From Actinomadura macra NBRC 14102 (GTDB lineage: Bacteria > Actinomycetota > Actinomycetes > Streptosporangiales > Streptosporangiaceae), in assembly GCF_001552215.1 (NCBI RefSeq), contig NZ_BCQT01000004.1:310001-374000 (forward strand): 64,000 nt of DNA, given 5' to 3'. Made by a program: the position numbers and the translations under genes. This document shows positions 1 to 8,325 of the stretch, one piece after another. Below the pieces are notes generated by a model that ran no database searches, was not told the origin of the DNA, and saw only the letters and a program-made list of their open reading frames with translations. Every line of letters starts with the position of its first letter. Within the stretch, counting starts at the first letter, position 1.

Positions 1-308
1 CCGTCCTTCCTGGTCGCCCCCGGACGCGAGGCCAGACGCGCGGCCGGCGTCGCACAATCCGCGCGCTGAGCGGCCGGCGCGAACCGTCTCAGCCGACCAT
101 CACCCATCGAACTCGATCCAGCACACACTGTGACCATCACTGCGCATAGCGAACCCACGGCAAGCCGCCGCATCTTCCCCCCGTACGTCCTTCGCGGAAA
201 CGCGAAGATCCCGCGGCCGGCCGTCAGCCGCCGACCGCGGGATCATCCAGGCATGTCAGACGCGCTGCGCCCGTACGGGACGCGGCGCCTCCGGTCGTCA
301 GTCGGCCG
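1..308. other. Gene-free left edge of the window
   Basis: I see no convincing gene in this stretch. The short plus-strand reading frame from about 130 has no ribosome-binding site and no recognisable domain. The only structure is a pair of adjacent hairpins at 191-244, listed separately, that lie downstream of the minus-strand DUF3039 gene. Confidence 0.6.
191..244 (-). terminator. Two adjacent hairpins downstream of the yqgE-DUF3039 pair
   Basis: TTCGCG and CGCGAA (191-196 and 201-206) enclose a GAAA tetraloop. GATCCCGCGG (207-216) and CCGCGGGATC (235-244) form a second perfect 10 bp stem starting at the next base. They begin about 65 bases after the DUF3039 stop codon. A GC-rich terminator for the minus-strand operon is the simplest reading, although there is no T-tract. 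Confidence 0.45.
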
Positions 309-569
309 TCACTCGTCGCCCTGCTTGCCCGGCTGCATGGATTCGTAGATCTCCTTGCACTCCGGACAGACGGGGTACTTCTTCGGATCCCGGTTGGGCA
401 CCCAGACCTTGCCGCACAGCGCGATCACCGGCGTACCGGCCACCGCACTCTCGGTGATCTTGGCCTTCTTCACGTAGTGCGCGAACCGCTCGTGGTCGCC
501 GTCGCCATGCGAGAGGTCAGGCCTGACATCGCTCTGGGTGTCACTGTCGGGCAGGATCTTCGTGCTCAC
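309..569 (-). CDS. DUF3039 family protein
   Basis: A small cytosolic protein of 86 residues with the conserved DUF3039 pattern: a central HYVKKAKI stretch, then GTPVIALCGKVWVP and a C-terminal CPECKEIY motif. Together these supply three cysteines that look like a small metal-binding ribbon. The family is widespread in actinobacteria and has no assigned function. The GTG at 567-569 is preferred over the first in-frame GTG at 576-578, because AAGGTG then lies seven bases upstream and the product begins VSTK, as is usual in the family. It follows yqgE almost directly, so the two genes are probably co-transcribed and translationally coupled. Confidence 0.85.
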   Translation of the reverse strand: MSTKILPDSDTQSDVRPDLSHGDGDHERFAHYVKKAKITESAVAGTPVIALCGKVWVPNRDPKKYPVCPECKEIYESMQPGKQGDE

Positions 570-579
570 GGGATACACC

Positions 580-1164
580 TTAGTTCAGCGTCGGGTCCTC
601 GGGAAAAGTGGAGACGAACGCCAGATCGCCGCCCTGCCGGCGCAGCACCGTCTGCCACAGCCGGTCGGGGTCGCCGGCGAACACGTCCCCGGCCTCGGCC
701 GGCACCAGGTACCAGGCGCCCTCCTCGATCTCCGAGCGGAGCTGCCCGGACGACCATCCGGCGTACCCGGCGAACACTCGCAACTGCAGCAGCTCGGGCG
801 CCAGCAGCGCGGGCGGCGCGTCCAGATCCACGAGGCCGACCCTGGACACCTCCGCCCCGCCGTCGAGCGCGCGCCAGCCGAGCGGCTCGTCCTCGCCGGG
901 CAGGCGGGCCAGGGCGAGCGCGTTGTCGAGCGCCACCGGTCCGCCCTGGAACACCACGGACGGGCCCGTCACCAACTCCGCCCAGGGAGGCAGCACCTGA
1001 TCGACCGGAACCTCCGTCGGCCGGTTGAGGACAACCCCCAACGTTCCCCCCTCCATGTCATGCTCGACCACCAGGACGACACTGCGTCTGAAGTTGGGAT
1101 CGTCGAGCTGGGGGGTCGCGACCAGCAGGAGACCCACCCGGATGCCGTCTTCCATGGGCTCCAT
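580..1164 (-). CDS. YqgE/AlgH family protein
   Basis: A protein of 194 residues, the normal size for the YqgE/AlgH family. It shows LLLVATPQLDDPNFRRSVV near the N terminus, then GVVLNRP, FQGGPV and a FAGYAGWSSGQL segment, all family hallmarks. The family has a compact alpha/beta fold and no established biochemical activity; AlgH was named from alginate regulation in Pseudomonas. The ATG at 1162-1164 is chosen because similarity begins just after it. The reading frame extends upstream to 1245, but that part is unrelated in composition. The gene precedes the DUF3039 gene with essentially no gap. Confidence 0.88.
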   Translation of the reverse strand: MEPMEDGIRVGLLLVATPQLDDPNFRRSVVLVVEHDMEGGTLGVVLNRPTEVPVDQVLPPWAELVTGPSVVFQGGPVALDNALALARLPGEDEPLGWRALDGGAEVSRVGLVDLDAPPALLAPELLQLRVFAGYAGWSSGQLRSEIEEGAWYLVPAEAGDVFAGDPDRLWQTVLRRQGGDLAFVSTFPEDPTLN

Positions 1165-1265
1165 CATGCGTTGCGCAGACCCCCGGCGGCACGTCCCCCC
1201 GCTCGTTAGCCTGTTACGCATTCCTATCGATGGGGATATCGGCACGACAAGGACCTAGGTTAAGA

Positions 1266-1280
1266 ATGATCTAGGATCAT
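1266..1280. promoter_or_regulatory. Inverted repeat overlapping a possible -10 upstream of the surface protein gene
   Basis: ATGATC-TAG-GATCAT is a perfect 6 bp inverted repeat with a 3-base spacer, 45 bases before the start of the LPXTG gene. It contains TAGGAT, close to the actinobacterial -10 consensus. It could be an operator placed over the promoter; no regulator is encoded nearby. Confidence 0.35.
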
Positions 1281-1325
1281 CGGCCACCCGCTTGGCCAGT
1301 GCCAGGCGGGCCGGGGAGGAACGCG

Positions 1326-2000
1326 ATGCAGTTGCCCAGGGTCGTCATCGCCGCCGTGTTCTTCGTCATCGCGGCGCTCATCGCCGTCCCCGCGCTGTGG
1401 AAGGCCACGTCGTCAGACTCCAGGGCGTCCACGTCCGCGACGCCGTCCGCCAGCCCGACACCGTCCGGCTCAAGCGCCTCGCCGTCGCCGTCGACGTCGA
1501 AGGGCAAACAGTCCAAGTCGCCCAAGCCGTCCACGTCCACCAAGCCGCCCACGTCCACGCGGCCGCTCTCGGCCGACATCGGAGCGGTGAGCTGTCCCGG
1601 ACGTGAGGCGAAGGTCACCATCCGCAACACCGGGGCGCAGCGCGAGGACTACAGCATCGAGAAGAACGACGACACCGCCGCGATCCCCGGCCAGATCGCC
1701 GCGAACTCCTCCAGGACGGTCACCGTCACGCTCCGCGAGGACCGCCGCACCCGCGTCACGGTCACCTGGGAGAACAAGCCAATCGAGACCCGGACGCTGC
1801 GGGCCGACTGCAAGAAGTCGGGCGCCGCGCCACCCGCCACACCCCCGAACAAGCTGCCCCACACCGGCCCCGACAACGACGTCCTCTGGGCACGTGCCGC
1901 GACCGGCGGCGCCTTCCTGCTCACCGGTCTGATCATCTTCTGGTACGGCGGCATCTGGCCCCGCCGCCGCGAGCAGATCTTCACGAAGAAGGCCGACTAG
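1326..2000 (+). CDS. LPXTG-type cell-wall anchored protein
   Basis: A 224-residue exported protein. An N-terminal hydrophobic helix (about 6-24) is followed by a low-complexity Ser/Thr/Pro/Lys stalk (about 28-80). A small beta-rich domain with two cysteines (about 83-165) comes next. The end is a sorting signal: LPHTG at 177-181, a hydrophobic helix (about 191-210) and a basic tail. A sortase would be expected to cleave between T and G and attach the protein to peptidoglycan; no sortase gene lies in this window. The ATG at 1326 has GGAGG eight bases upstream. It is transcribed divergently from yqgE and convergently with the malic enzyme gene. The binding function of the domain is unknown. Confidence 0.8.
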   Translation: MQLPRVVIAAVFFVIAALIAVPALWKATSSDSRASTSATPSASPTPSGSSASPSPSTSKGKQSKSPKPSTSTKPPTSTRPLSADIGAVSCPGREAKVTIRNTGAQREDYSIEKNDDTAAIPGQIAANSSRTVTVTLREDRRTRVTVTWENKPIETRTLRADCKKSGAAPPATPPNKLPHTGPDNDVLWARAATGGAFLLTGLIIFWYGGIWPRRREQIFTKKAD

Positions 2001-2044
2001 CCGTTCTGTCCCAGAGATCCGCCCGGACGGCCTGACCCCGTTCG

Positions 2045-3448
2045 TTACGCCTCTGTGCGGGGGCGGCCGCCCGCGGCTTCGCGGACGGCGCCGGCGACAC
2101 GGTTGCTCACGTCCGGGTGGAAGACGCTCGGGACGATGTAGTTCGGGCCCAGCTCGTCCGGGGTGACGACCTCGGCGAGGGCCTTGGCCGCCGCCGCGAG
2201 CATGTCCTGGGTGACGCCGTCGGCCTGCGCGTCCAGCAGCCCGCGGAAGACGCCCGGGAACGCCAGCACGTTGTTGATCTGGTTGGGGTAGTCGCTGCGG
2301 CCGGTGGCGACCACGGAGGCGTGCTCGCGCGCCTCGTCCGGCGAGACCTCCGGCTCGGGGTTGGCGAGCGCGAACACGATGGCGTCGTCGGTCATCGTCG
2401 CGATGTCGTCGCCGGTCAGGATGCCGGGCGCGGACACGCCGATGAACACGTCCGCGTCCTTCACGGCGCCGCGCAGGTCACCGGCGTAGCCGTCCTCGTT
2501 CGTGTGCCCGGCGATCCAGCGCAGCGACTCGTCCAGATCGTCACGGCCCTTGTGGACGGCCCCGCGGTAGTCGCAGACGACGAGGTTCCGCGCACCGGCG
2601 TGCATCAGCAGCTTGAGGATCGCGGTGCCCGCCGCACCCGCGCCCGCCATCGTGATCCGCACGGCGCCGATGTCCTTGCCGACGACGCGCAGCGCGTTCG
2701 TCAGCGCGGCCAGCACGCAGATCGCGGTGCCGTGCTGGTCATCGTGGAAGACCGGGATGTCGAGCAGCTCGCGCAGCCGCGCCTCCACCTCGAAGCAGCG
2801 CGGGGCGGAGATGTCCTCCAGGTTGATGCCACCGAACGCCGGAGCGATGATCTGGACGGTCCGGACGATCTCGTCGGTGTCCTGGGTGTCCAGGCAGATC
2901 GGCCACGCGTCGATCCCGGCGAACCGCTTGAACAGCGCCGCCTTGCCCTCCATCACCGGCAGTGCCGCCTCCGGGCCGATGTTGCCGAGGCCCAGCACCG
3001 CCGAGCCGTCCGTCACCACCGCGACGCTGTTGCGTTTGATCGTCAGCCGCCGGACGTCCTCGGGGTTGCGCGCGATGGCCAGCGACACCCGGGCGACACC
3101 GGGCGTGTAGGCCATCGACAGCTCGTCGCGGGTCCGCAGCGGCACCTTGGACTGCATCTCGATCTTGCCGCCGAGGTGCATCAGGAACGTCCGGTCACTG
3201 ACCTTGTGGATCTTGATGTCGGACATCTTCTCCAGCGCGCCGGCGATGGCCTCGGCGTGCTGGGTGTCCCGGGTGGCGATGGTCACGTCGATGCGCAGCG
3301 TCTCGTGGCCCGCGGTGTTGACGTCGAGGGCCGTGACGATCCCGCCCGCGCTCTCGACCACGTGGGTGATCTGGCTGACGGCTTTGCCGCCGGCCGGAAC
3401 CTCCAGGCGGACGGTGATGGAGTACGACACGCTGGGCACGCTCGCCAC
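2045..3448 (-). CDS. NAD(P)-dependent malic enzyme with N-terminal ACT domain
   Basis: Oxidatively decarboxylates malate to pyruvate, feeding acetyl-CoA or NADPH pools. From the chosen GTG start the protein has 467 residues. An ACT-like regulatory domain (about 1-75; SYSITVRLEVP, AGGIVTALDV) precedes the malic enzyme N domain with SMAYTPGVA and a GKAALFKRFAGIDAWP lysine region. The metal-binding FHDDQHGTAI follows, then a Rossmann domain with GAGAAG. The GTG at 3446-3448 has GAGGGAG about nine bases upstream and starts just before the ACT strand; an ATG at 3502 would add an unconserved leader. Cofactor preference cannot be read safely from the sequence. It is convergent with the surface protein gene. 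Confidence 0.9.
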   Translation of the reverse strand: MASVPSVSYSITVRLEVPAGGKAVSQITHVVESAGGIVTALDVNTAGHETLRIDVTIATRDTQHAEAIAGALEKMSDIKIHKVSDRTFLMHLGGKIEMQSKVPLRTRDELSMAYTPGVARVSLAIARNPEDVRRLTIKRNSVAVVTDGSAVLGLGNIGPEAALPVMEGKAALFKRFAGIDAWPICLDTQDTDEIVRTVQIIAPAFGGINLEDISAPRCFEVEARLRELLDIPVFHDDQHGTAICVLAALTNALRVVGKDIGAVRITMAGAGAAGTAILKLLMHAGARNLVVCDYRGAVHKGRDDLDESLRWIAGHTNEDGYAGDLRGAVKDADVFIGVSAPGILTGDDIATMTDDAIVFALANPEPEVSPDEAREHASVVATGRSDYPNQINNVLAFPGVFRGLLDAQADGVTQDMLAAAAKALAEVVTPDELGPNYIVPSVFHPDVSNRVAGAVREAAGGRPRTEA

Positions 3449-3547
3449 GACACTTGCTCCCTCTGCTACCCGGTACGTCCTGTCCCGGGCGTATCGTCCC
3501 ATGGCGGGACGGACGTCCGGGGGCCGCGGCCCGGCCTCACCGGCGGC

Positions 3548-4201
3548 TCAGCACGCCCGTGCCGCGGTCACGATCAGGTCGGCGGCAGCGGGCGCGGGCA
3601 ACCTCGTAGTGTCGATCACGAGGTGATAGAGCCGCGGATCGGCGGGGTCGGCCCCGTAGAAGTGCTTCACGTAGGCCGTGCGGGCGCGGTCGTTGTCATC
3701 GAGCATACGCTCAACATCGCGTCCCGGTGCTCTGCTCCGGACAGCCGGCCCGGGCATCTCGGACGCGGCGAGGGCGAGCCGCCGCTCCCGCGGGCCGTCC
3801 AGCCGGACGTGCAGCGCGTCCGGGCGGTCCGCCAGCACCACCGCGGCGGCCCGGCCGAGCAGCACGCCCCCGCCACCGTCGGCGGTCCGGGTGATGAGCT
3901 TCTCGGTGTGCCCGACGAACTCCTCCGGCGGGACGACCGTCCGGTCGGGGAGGTAGACCTCCATGGCCCCGAGGGCGACGTTGGGCAGCCGCGCGGCGCC
4001 GGAGAGGATCCGCCCGATGCCGCGTTCGGCCCGGCCGTCGTGGGCGAGGGCCTCTTCCAGAGTGCAGCCGATCTCACCGGCGACGGTCTCGGGAATGGCC
4101 CGGTCGATGAACGGCAGCCCCAGCCGCTCGGCGACGGCCGGCCCCACGGTGCCGCCCCCCGCCCCGAAAGTGGCCGAAATAGTTACAACACGTACGTTCA
4201 C
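3548..4201 (-). CDS. Cytidylate kinase-like family protein
   Basis: A 217-residue P-loop NTPase of the cytidylate-kinase-like family. The glycine-rich loop FGAGGGTVGPAVAERL is followed by LPFIDRAI, then VLLGRAAAVVLADRPDALHVRLDGP and a DDNDRARTAYVKHFYG lid-like region. These align with the CMP kinase layout, but the loop is not a canonical GxxGxGKS. The natural substrate is therefore uncertain; the family is often annotated as a nucleotide kinase paralogue. The GTG at 4199-4201 is chosen because it opens directly onto the first beta strand (VNVRVVTISA). The gene lies between the malic enzyme and the thioredoxin-TPR gene on the same strand, with short gaps. Confidence 0.78.
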   Translation of the reverse strand: MNVRVVTISATFGAGGGTVGPAVAERLGLPFIDRAIPETVAGEIGCTLEEALAHDGRAERGIGRILSGAARLPNVALGAMEVYLPDRTVVPPEEFVGHTEKLITRTADGGGGVLLGRAAAVVLADRPDALHVRLDGPRERRLALAASEMPGPAVRSRAPGRDVERMLDDNDRARTAYVKHFYGADPADPRLYHLVIDTTRLPAPAAADLIVTAARAC

Positions 4202-4310
4202 TCTCGATTCATGCCCGTTTCCGCGCCGGACAACGTCGTCCCGCGCACATCCGGCACCGGGCGCTCCCGGCACCGGGCGCTTCCGGCGGGAAGGATCACC
4301 GCACGGCCGC

Positions 4311-5267
4311 TCAGAACAGGGCGGCCTGGAGCGAGCGCCGGGCCTTGGCGATCCGCGGGTCCTCCGGCGGGAGGAGGTCGAACAGCGACAGCAGGTGCTT
4401 GCGCGCCGCGTCCCGGTCGTCGCCCGTGCTGCCCCGGACCGCAGCCAGCAGGCGCGCGAACGCCTCGTCGATCCGGCCGGACACCATCTCCACGTCCGAC
4501 GCGTTGATCTGTGCCTGCACGTCGCCCGGCTTCTCGACGGCCTCGCGAATCGCGCGCTCGGGGTCCAGCGACCGCACGCGCAGGCTCAGCTCCGCCAGGC
4601 CGAGCCCCTGCTTGGCGTGCCCGTCGCGGGGGTTCGAGGCGAGGATCCGCTGGAACGCCTCCCTGGCGCCCTCCAGGTCGCCGCTCTGCAAAGCCTCTTC
4701 GGCCGCCCCGTACACCGGGTCGACACCCGGCTGCTGGGGTTGTTCATCGGCCGGGGCGGGCTGCTGCTCTCCCTCGACGCCCTCCGGGAGGATGCCCTCC
4801 TTGCGCAGCGCGTCGAAGAGCTGGTCAATGGCCTCGCGCACCTGCTGCTCGGGGGCGGCGCCGTTCAGGAACGGCAGCAACTGGCCGCCCACGACAACCG
4901 CGACGAACGGGATGCCCCGTACGCCCATCTGCTGCATGTACGCGCCGAGCTGCGGGTTGGCGTCGATGTCGACCTTGGCCAGGACCCACTTGCCGGCCGC
5001 CTCGCCGGCGAGCTTCTCCAGGATGGGGCCGAGCTGCTTACACGGCCCACACCACTCCGCCCAGAAGTCCACGAGGACGGGAACGGTCTGTGACCGCTCC
5101 ACGACCTCGGTGTTGAACGTCTCGTCGGTGACGTCCATGACGTACTGTCCGCCGGCGGCGCCCGCCGGCGCACCGCCCTGGGCCTGGCGCTCCTGCTGCT
5201 TCCTGGCAGCGGCCTGGCGGGCCCCCAGGTCAATGGCCCCGTGCAACGAAAAGTCCCGAGAAGGCAT
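4311..5267 (-). CDS. Thioredoxin-TPR co-chaperone (YbbN/CnoX type)
   Basis: A 318-residue cytosolic protein. An N-terminal alanine/glutamine-rich leader (about 1-45) precedes a thioredoxin fold (about 48-150) with the complete WCGPC active site, Cys73 and Cys76. A C-terminal tetratricopeptide-like helical domain (about 165-318) follows. This is the YbbN/CnoX architecture, in which the thioredoxin domain is tethered to substrate-holding TPR helices. The intact CxxC suggests redox activity, unlike some family members. The ATG at 5265-5267 has AGGA seven bases before it, favouring it over the upstream ATG at 5285. Confidence 0.87.
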   Translation of the reverse strand: MPSRDFSLHGAIDLGARQAAARKQQERQAQGGAPAGAAGGQYVMDVTDETFNTEVVERSQTVPVLVDFWAEWCGPCKQLGPILEKLAGEAAGKWVLAKVDIDANPQLGAYMQQMGVRGIPFVAVVVGGQLLPFLNGAAPEQQVREAIDQLFDALRKEGILPEGVEGEQQPAPADEQPQQPGVDPVYGAAEEALQSGDLEGAREAFQRILASNPRDGHAKQGLGLAELSLRVRSLDPERAIREAVEKPGDVQAQINASDVEMVSGRIDEAFARLLAAVRGSTGDDRDAARKHLLSLFDLLPPEDPRIAKARRSLQAALF

Positions 5268-5458
5268 GGGTCCATCCTGCCCCATGACCACCCCCGCCTG
5301 TACGTCCGTCCGCTCGGAGCTGAGCGAGCCGTCCCCGCACGGCGCCCGAGACGTCACGCCGATTCCGTCCTCGCGTAAATTGTCCGGCTTTTCGAATTTT
5401 CACGTCGGACGCCGTTGGCAAAGAATCCAGATGCGCCGCCGTAAAGGCAAAAAGATTG

Positions 5459-5488
5459 CTGACAGCGATCACCAAGCCCGGTTATAGT
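5459..5488 (+). promoter_or_regulatory. Putative promoter of the ABC pair
   Basis: CTGACA at 5459-5464 and TATAGT at 5483-5488 are separated by 18 bases. They sit in the AT-richest stretch of the local intergenic region, about 120 bases before the ABC ATPase GTG. This is a good match to a housekeeping-type actinobacterial promoter. Confidence 0.4.
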
Positions 5489-5607
5489 CACGATGTCGAT
5501 GCATCGCGGCACGGCAAAACGAGCCCGGTGCCGGGCCGCCCGGCACCGCGTGGCGGGGGAAACCCACCGGTGGCCGCGATCGCACGACGAGCAACGGGGG
5601 GAAAGAA

Positions 5608-6537
5608 GTGATCGCGGAGCATTCCGCGATCGTGGCCCGAGGGATGGGTGTCCGCCGCAGGGGGCGGTGGCTCCTGCGCCCGGTGACCTTCGGCGTGGCC
5701 GAAGGCGTGGTCGGCCTTGCCGGTCCACCTGGTGTCGGTAAATCCACTCTGCTGGCCACGTTCGCGACCTTGCGCCGGCCGAATGCCGGCGCGCTGCACA
5801 TTCTCGGACATGACCTTACGAACACCGCTGATCTGCGCGCCGCGCGGGCCCGCATCGGATACCTGCCGGGCGATCTCGCCCTCGCGGAGAACATGACCGC
5901 GGGCGAGTTCGTCGCCTATGCGGCCTATTACAAACGCAGGAGCGCGTCCGCGGCGCGCGACATGGTGAGACGGCTTGACCTCACCGAGGCCGCCGGCACC
6001 GAACTCTCCCTGCTGCCGCCCGACGTCCGGCTGCGCGCCGGGATAGCGGCCGCCTGCGTCCACCGGCCCGCCGTCGTCCTGCTGGACGACCCGTTCGTCG
6101 ACCTGCGGAGCGCCGGGTCCTGGTCCCGCGGCACCACCGGCCACGAGGGGGCCGGGCCCCTGCACGAATCGGCAATGTCGGAACTGGTCCCCGTGCTCCG
6201 CTCCCTCGCGCCCACGGTCATCGTCACCGCCGACGCGTCCGGGTTGCTCACCGGTTGGTGCGATCGCCTCCTCACCCTCTCCCGCGGCAAGCTGGCCGAG
6301 CTGCCCACCCGCTCGGCCGCCCGCCGGGAACGCGCCACCGCGGACCGCTGGTCGCTCGGCCATCGGGCCGACGTCCCCGCATCACGGTCTCCCGCCGTCG
6401 CACGGCATCCGGCGGACGAGCCAGGGTCCCCGGTCCTGCTCCGCTCCGCCGACCGCGGTCGGTGGCGGCCGGCCCGGCTGGGGTTCCCGCAGATGACCAG
6501 GCTGCGGGAGCCCGCGCGGAGCGGCGCCGGTGTCTGA
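5608..6537 (+). CDS. ABC transporter ATP-binding protein with degenerate catalytic motifs
   Basis: A 309-residue nucleotide-binding subunit. Walker A is intact (GPPGVGKS, residues 39-46) and the helical region has IGYLPGDLALAENMT. The signature motif, normally LSGGQ, reads LSLLPPDVRLRAG (about 133-145). Walker B ends VVLLDDP (156-162), so the catalytic glutamate is replaced by aspartate. A 25-residue insertion follows the Walker B/D-loop (SAGSWSRGTTGHEGAGP), and the last 70 residues are a non-conserved tail. ATP binding looks likely; efficient hydrolysis is doubtful. The GTG at 5608 has GGGGGAAAG close upstream. The 3' end overlaps the permease gene by 8 bases, so the two are coupled. Confidence 0.78.
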   Translation: MIAEHSAIVARGMGVRRRGRWLLRPVTFGVAEGVVGLAGPPGVGKSTLLATFATLRRPNAGALHILGHDLTNTADLRAARARIGYLPGDLALAENMTAGEFVAYAAYYKRRSASAARDMVRRLDLTEAAGTELSLLPPDVRLRAGIAAACVHRPAVVLLDDPFVDLRSAGSWSRGTTGHEGAGPLHESAMSELVPVLRSLAPTVIVTADASGLLTGWCDRLLTLSRGKLAELPTRSAARRERATADRWSLGHRADVPASRSPAVARHPADEPGSPVLLRSADRGRWRPARLGFPQMTRLREPARSGAGV

Positions 6538-7846
6538 GCTGGGGCGGGTGCTCCGGCTGGACGCCCGCCGCGCGGCCCTGCTGGTCGCGGTGCCGGTGCT
6601 CACCGGGGTCGGGGTCGCGGCGGCGGTGCCCTCGCTGGTCGTCTCGGTCGCGTACTGGGACAACTCCGTCGTCACGCTGCTGAACGCGGTGCGCCTCCTG
6701 GCCCCCGCGGCCGCCGGCCTGGCGGCGTGGACGGCGGTACGCGAGCGTCCTCTGGACTACCTACGCGAGCTCACGACCCGCTCTCCCGCGACCGGTGTGC
6801 TGTTCGACCTGTTCCTGCTGTCGACCGCCGCACTGGCCTCCTACGTCGCGGTGACCGTGGTGGTGGTCGTGGTGACACTGCTCCAGCAGGAGGCGGGCCA
6901 CCCCCATCCGCTGGGCATGCTCGTAGGCGCGGGCGCGCTCGTCCTGCACATCGTGGCGGGATACCTGTCCGGACGGGTCGCCCCGCACCGGGCCACGGCG
7001 GTCGTGGTCCTCGTCGTCACCTTCCTGTGGGCGACTCTGCGCGTGCCCGGGGTGTCGTGGCTGAGCCTGCTGCCCCCGGCGGCGTTCCATCGTCTCCACC
7101 TGTTCACGACCTTGCGGCCGGCGGTGCTCGTCGACCAGGCCGTCTGGACGGTGGGGGTGACGGGCGCGCTGATCCTGGGGTACGTGCTGTGGGCCACACG
7201 GCGGCTGGTCCTCGTCCTGCCACTGGCCCTGGCGCTGGCCGCCGCCATAGCCGCGACGCTGCACCTGCACGGGTCGGTGGACGGGGCGGTCGCGCCCGTG
7301 GCGGCTCAACCGGTGTGCCGCGAGTGGCCGCTCACCGTCTGCGTCCACCCGGCGCTGCGCGGCGCCCTGCCCCCGCTGATGGCCGCGGCGACACCGCTCG
7401 CCGCGCGGCTGGACGGGACACCCGGCGCGTTCACCCGCGTGGTGCAGCGCCCGTCCTGGACGCCCGCGACGGTCGCGGACGGCGTCGCCACCATCCACCT
7501 CGACGAGGACCTCGCCCGCGGATACGAGGTACGCGCCGTCAGACAGATCCGTGACGGTCTGATGGACGCCGGGGCATGCGCGGCTCCTCGCCGTCCCGGC
7601 TCGGACGGCTACAGGGCTCTGGTGGACGCGTGGCTCGTCGGCGACGAGGCCCCCGCCATCCCCGACACACGTGCGGCGCGCCAGTTCGCATCCTGGAGCG
7701 AGAACCGCCGCCGCGAGTGGCTACGGCTGCATTTCGCCTACTACCGGGCATGCGCGCTGGGCCCGCAGGACTTCCACGCATGGCGCAACCTTCCAGTCCT
7801 GCTCCCCAAATACGGACAGGCACGCGCAGCTAGCCCCAGCGAGTAA
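6530..7846 (+). CDS. ABC transporter permease with extracytoplasmic C-terminal domain
   Basis: A 438-residue integral membrane protein. About six or seven hydrophobic helices fill residues 15-255, including an extended run of valines near 110-120. A hydrophilic C-terminal domain of about 170 residues follows, beginning with two closely spaced cysteines (CREWPLTVC) that could pair outside the cell. Similar cysteine-flanked tails occur on some actinobacterial permeases; I recall no substrate. It overlaps the preceding ATPase gene by 8 bases and starts with GTG, so the two should form one transporter. It could act in export or in signalling rather than uptake, since no solute-binding protein is present. 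Confidence 0.65.
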   Translation: MSELGRVLRLDARRAALLVAVPVLTGVGVAAAVPSLVVSVAYWDNSVVTLLNAVRLLAPAAAGLAAWTAVRERPLDYLRELTTRSPATGVLFDLFLLSTAALASYVAVTVVVVVVTLLQQEAGHPHPLGMLVGAGALVLHIVAGYLSGRVAPHRATAVVVLVVTFLWATLRVPGVSWLSLLPPAAFHRLHLFTTLRPAVLVDQAVWTVGVTGALILGYVLWATRRLVLVLPLALALAAAIAATLHLHGSVDGAVAPVAAQPVCREWPLTVCVHPALRGALPPLMAAATPLAARLDGTPGAFTRVVQRPSWTPATVADGVATIHLDEDLARGYEVRAVRQIRDGLMDAGACAAPRRPGSDGYRALVDAWLVGDEAPAIPDTRAARQFASWSENRRREWLRLHFAYYRACALGPQDFHAWRNLPVLLPKYGQARAASPSE

Positions 7847-7867
7847 GGAACCACCAGCCCGCGCAGC

Positions 7868-7895
7868 CCGGGGTCTGGGGTCGCCCCCCAGATAA
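7868..7895. repeat. GC-rich palindromic repeat, intergenic copy
   Basis: The segment contains GGGGTCTGGGG, a short TCG spacer and CCCCCCAGA, a near-perfect hairpin between the convergent ABC permease and DUF3817 genes. A closely related sequence is embedded in the coding region of atpH near 40636-40663. Here it may act as a bidirectional terminator. Confidence 0.55.
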
Positions 7896-7903
7896 ATACG
7901 AGC

Positions 7904-8215
7904 TCAGGCTTGGGCGGGGGCTTCGCCGGCTGGGGCGGGCTTGGCCCAGTGGTGCTCCACGAAGAACGGCGCTACGGGGAGGACCCCGGCGGCCAGGGCG
8001 AGCACGGTCCGCTTGATGTCCCAGCGGAGCTGTTCCCGGACGAAGAAGACCATCCCGGTGTAGGCGATGAACAGGACCCCATGCGTAGGACCCATGATCT
8101 GCACCGCCACCGGTGCGTCCGCCATGTACTTCAGCGGCATGGCGATCAACAGCAGCACCAGGAACGAGACCGCCTCGGCGATGGAGACGATCCGGAAGGC
8201 ACGAACGATGTCCAC
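7904..8215 (-). CDS. DUF3817 family membrane protein
   Basis: A 103-residue protein with three predicted membrane helices (about 12-30, 40-60 and 70-88), typical of the DUF3817 family found throughout actinobacteria. Recognisable segments are FRIVSIAEAVSFLVLL, GPTHGVLFIAY and the final HHWAKP. The function is unknown. The start codon opens directly onto the conserved MDIVRAFR, and the stop lies close to the GC-rich palindrome shared with the convergent ABC permease. Confidence 0.85.
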   Translation of the reverse strand: MDIVRAFRIVSIAEAVSFLVLLLIAMPLKYMADAPVAVQIMGPTHGVLFIAYTGMVFFVREQLRWDIKRTVLALAAGVLPVAPFFVEHHWAKPAPAGEAPAQA

Positions 8216-8325
8216 GCACCCTCAACGCGCGTGGGGCGCCTGAGGTTTCGGTGAGGTTTATGGCTCTGCTCACATCAGCACGATGGGGTGCGGTAGGAGG
8301 GCGCCCGTCCGGGAATGTCCCGTAT

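Noticed and set aside
130..348. A 72-codon plus-strand frame at the left edge
   Set aside because: It has no ribosome-binding site, runs through two hairpins and overlaps the end of the DUF3039 gene.
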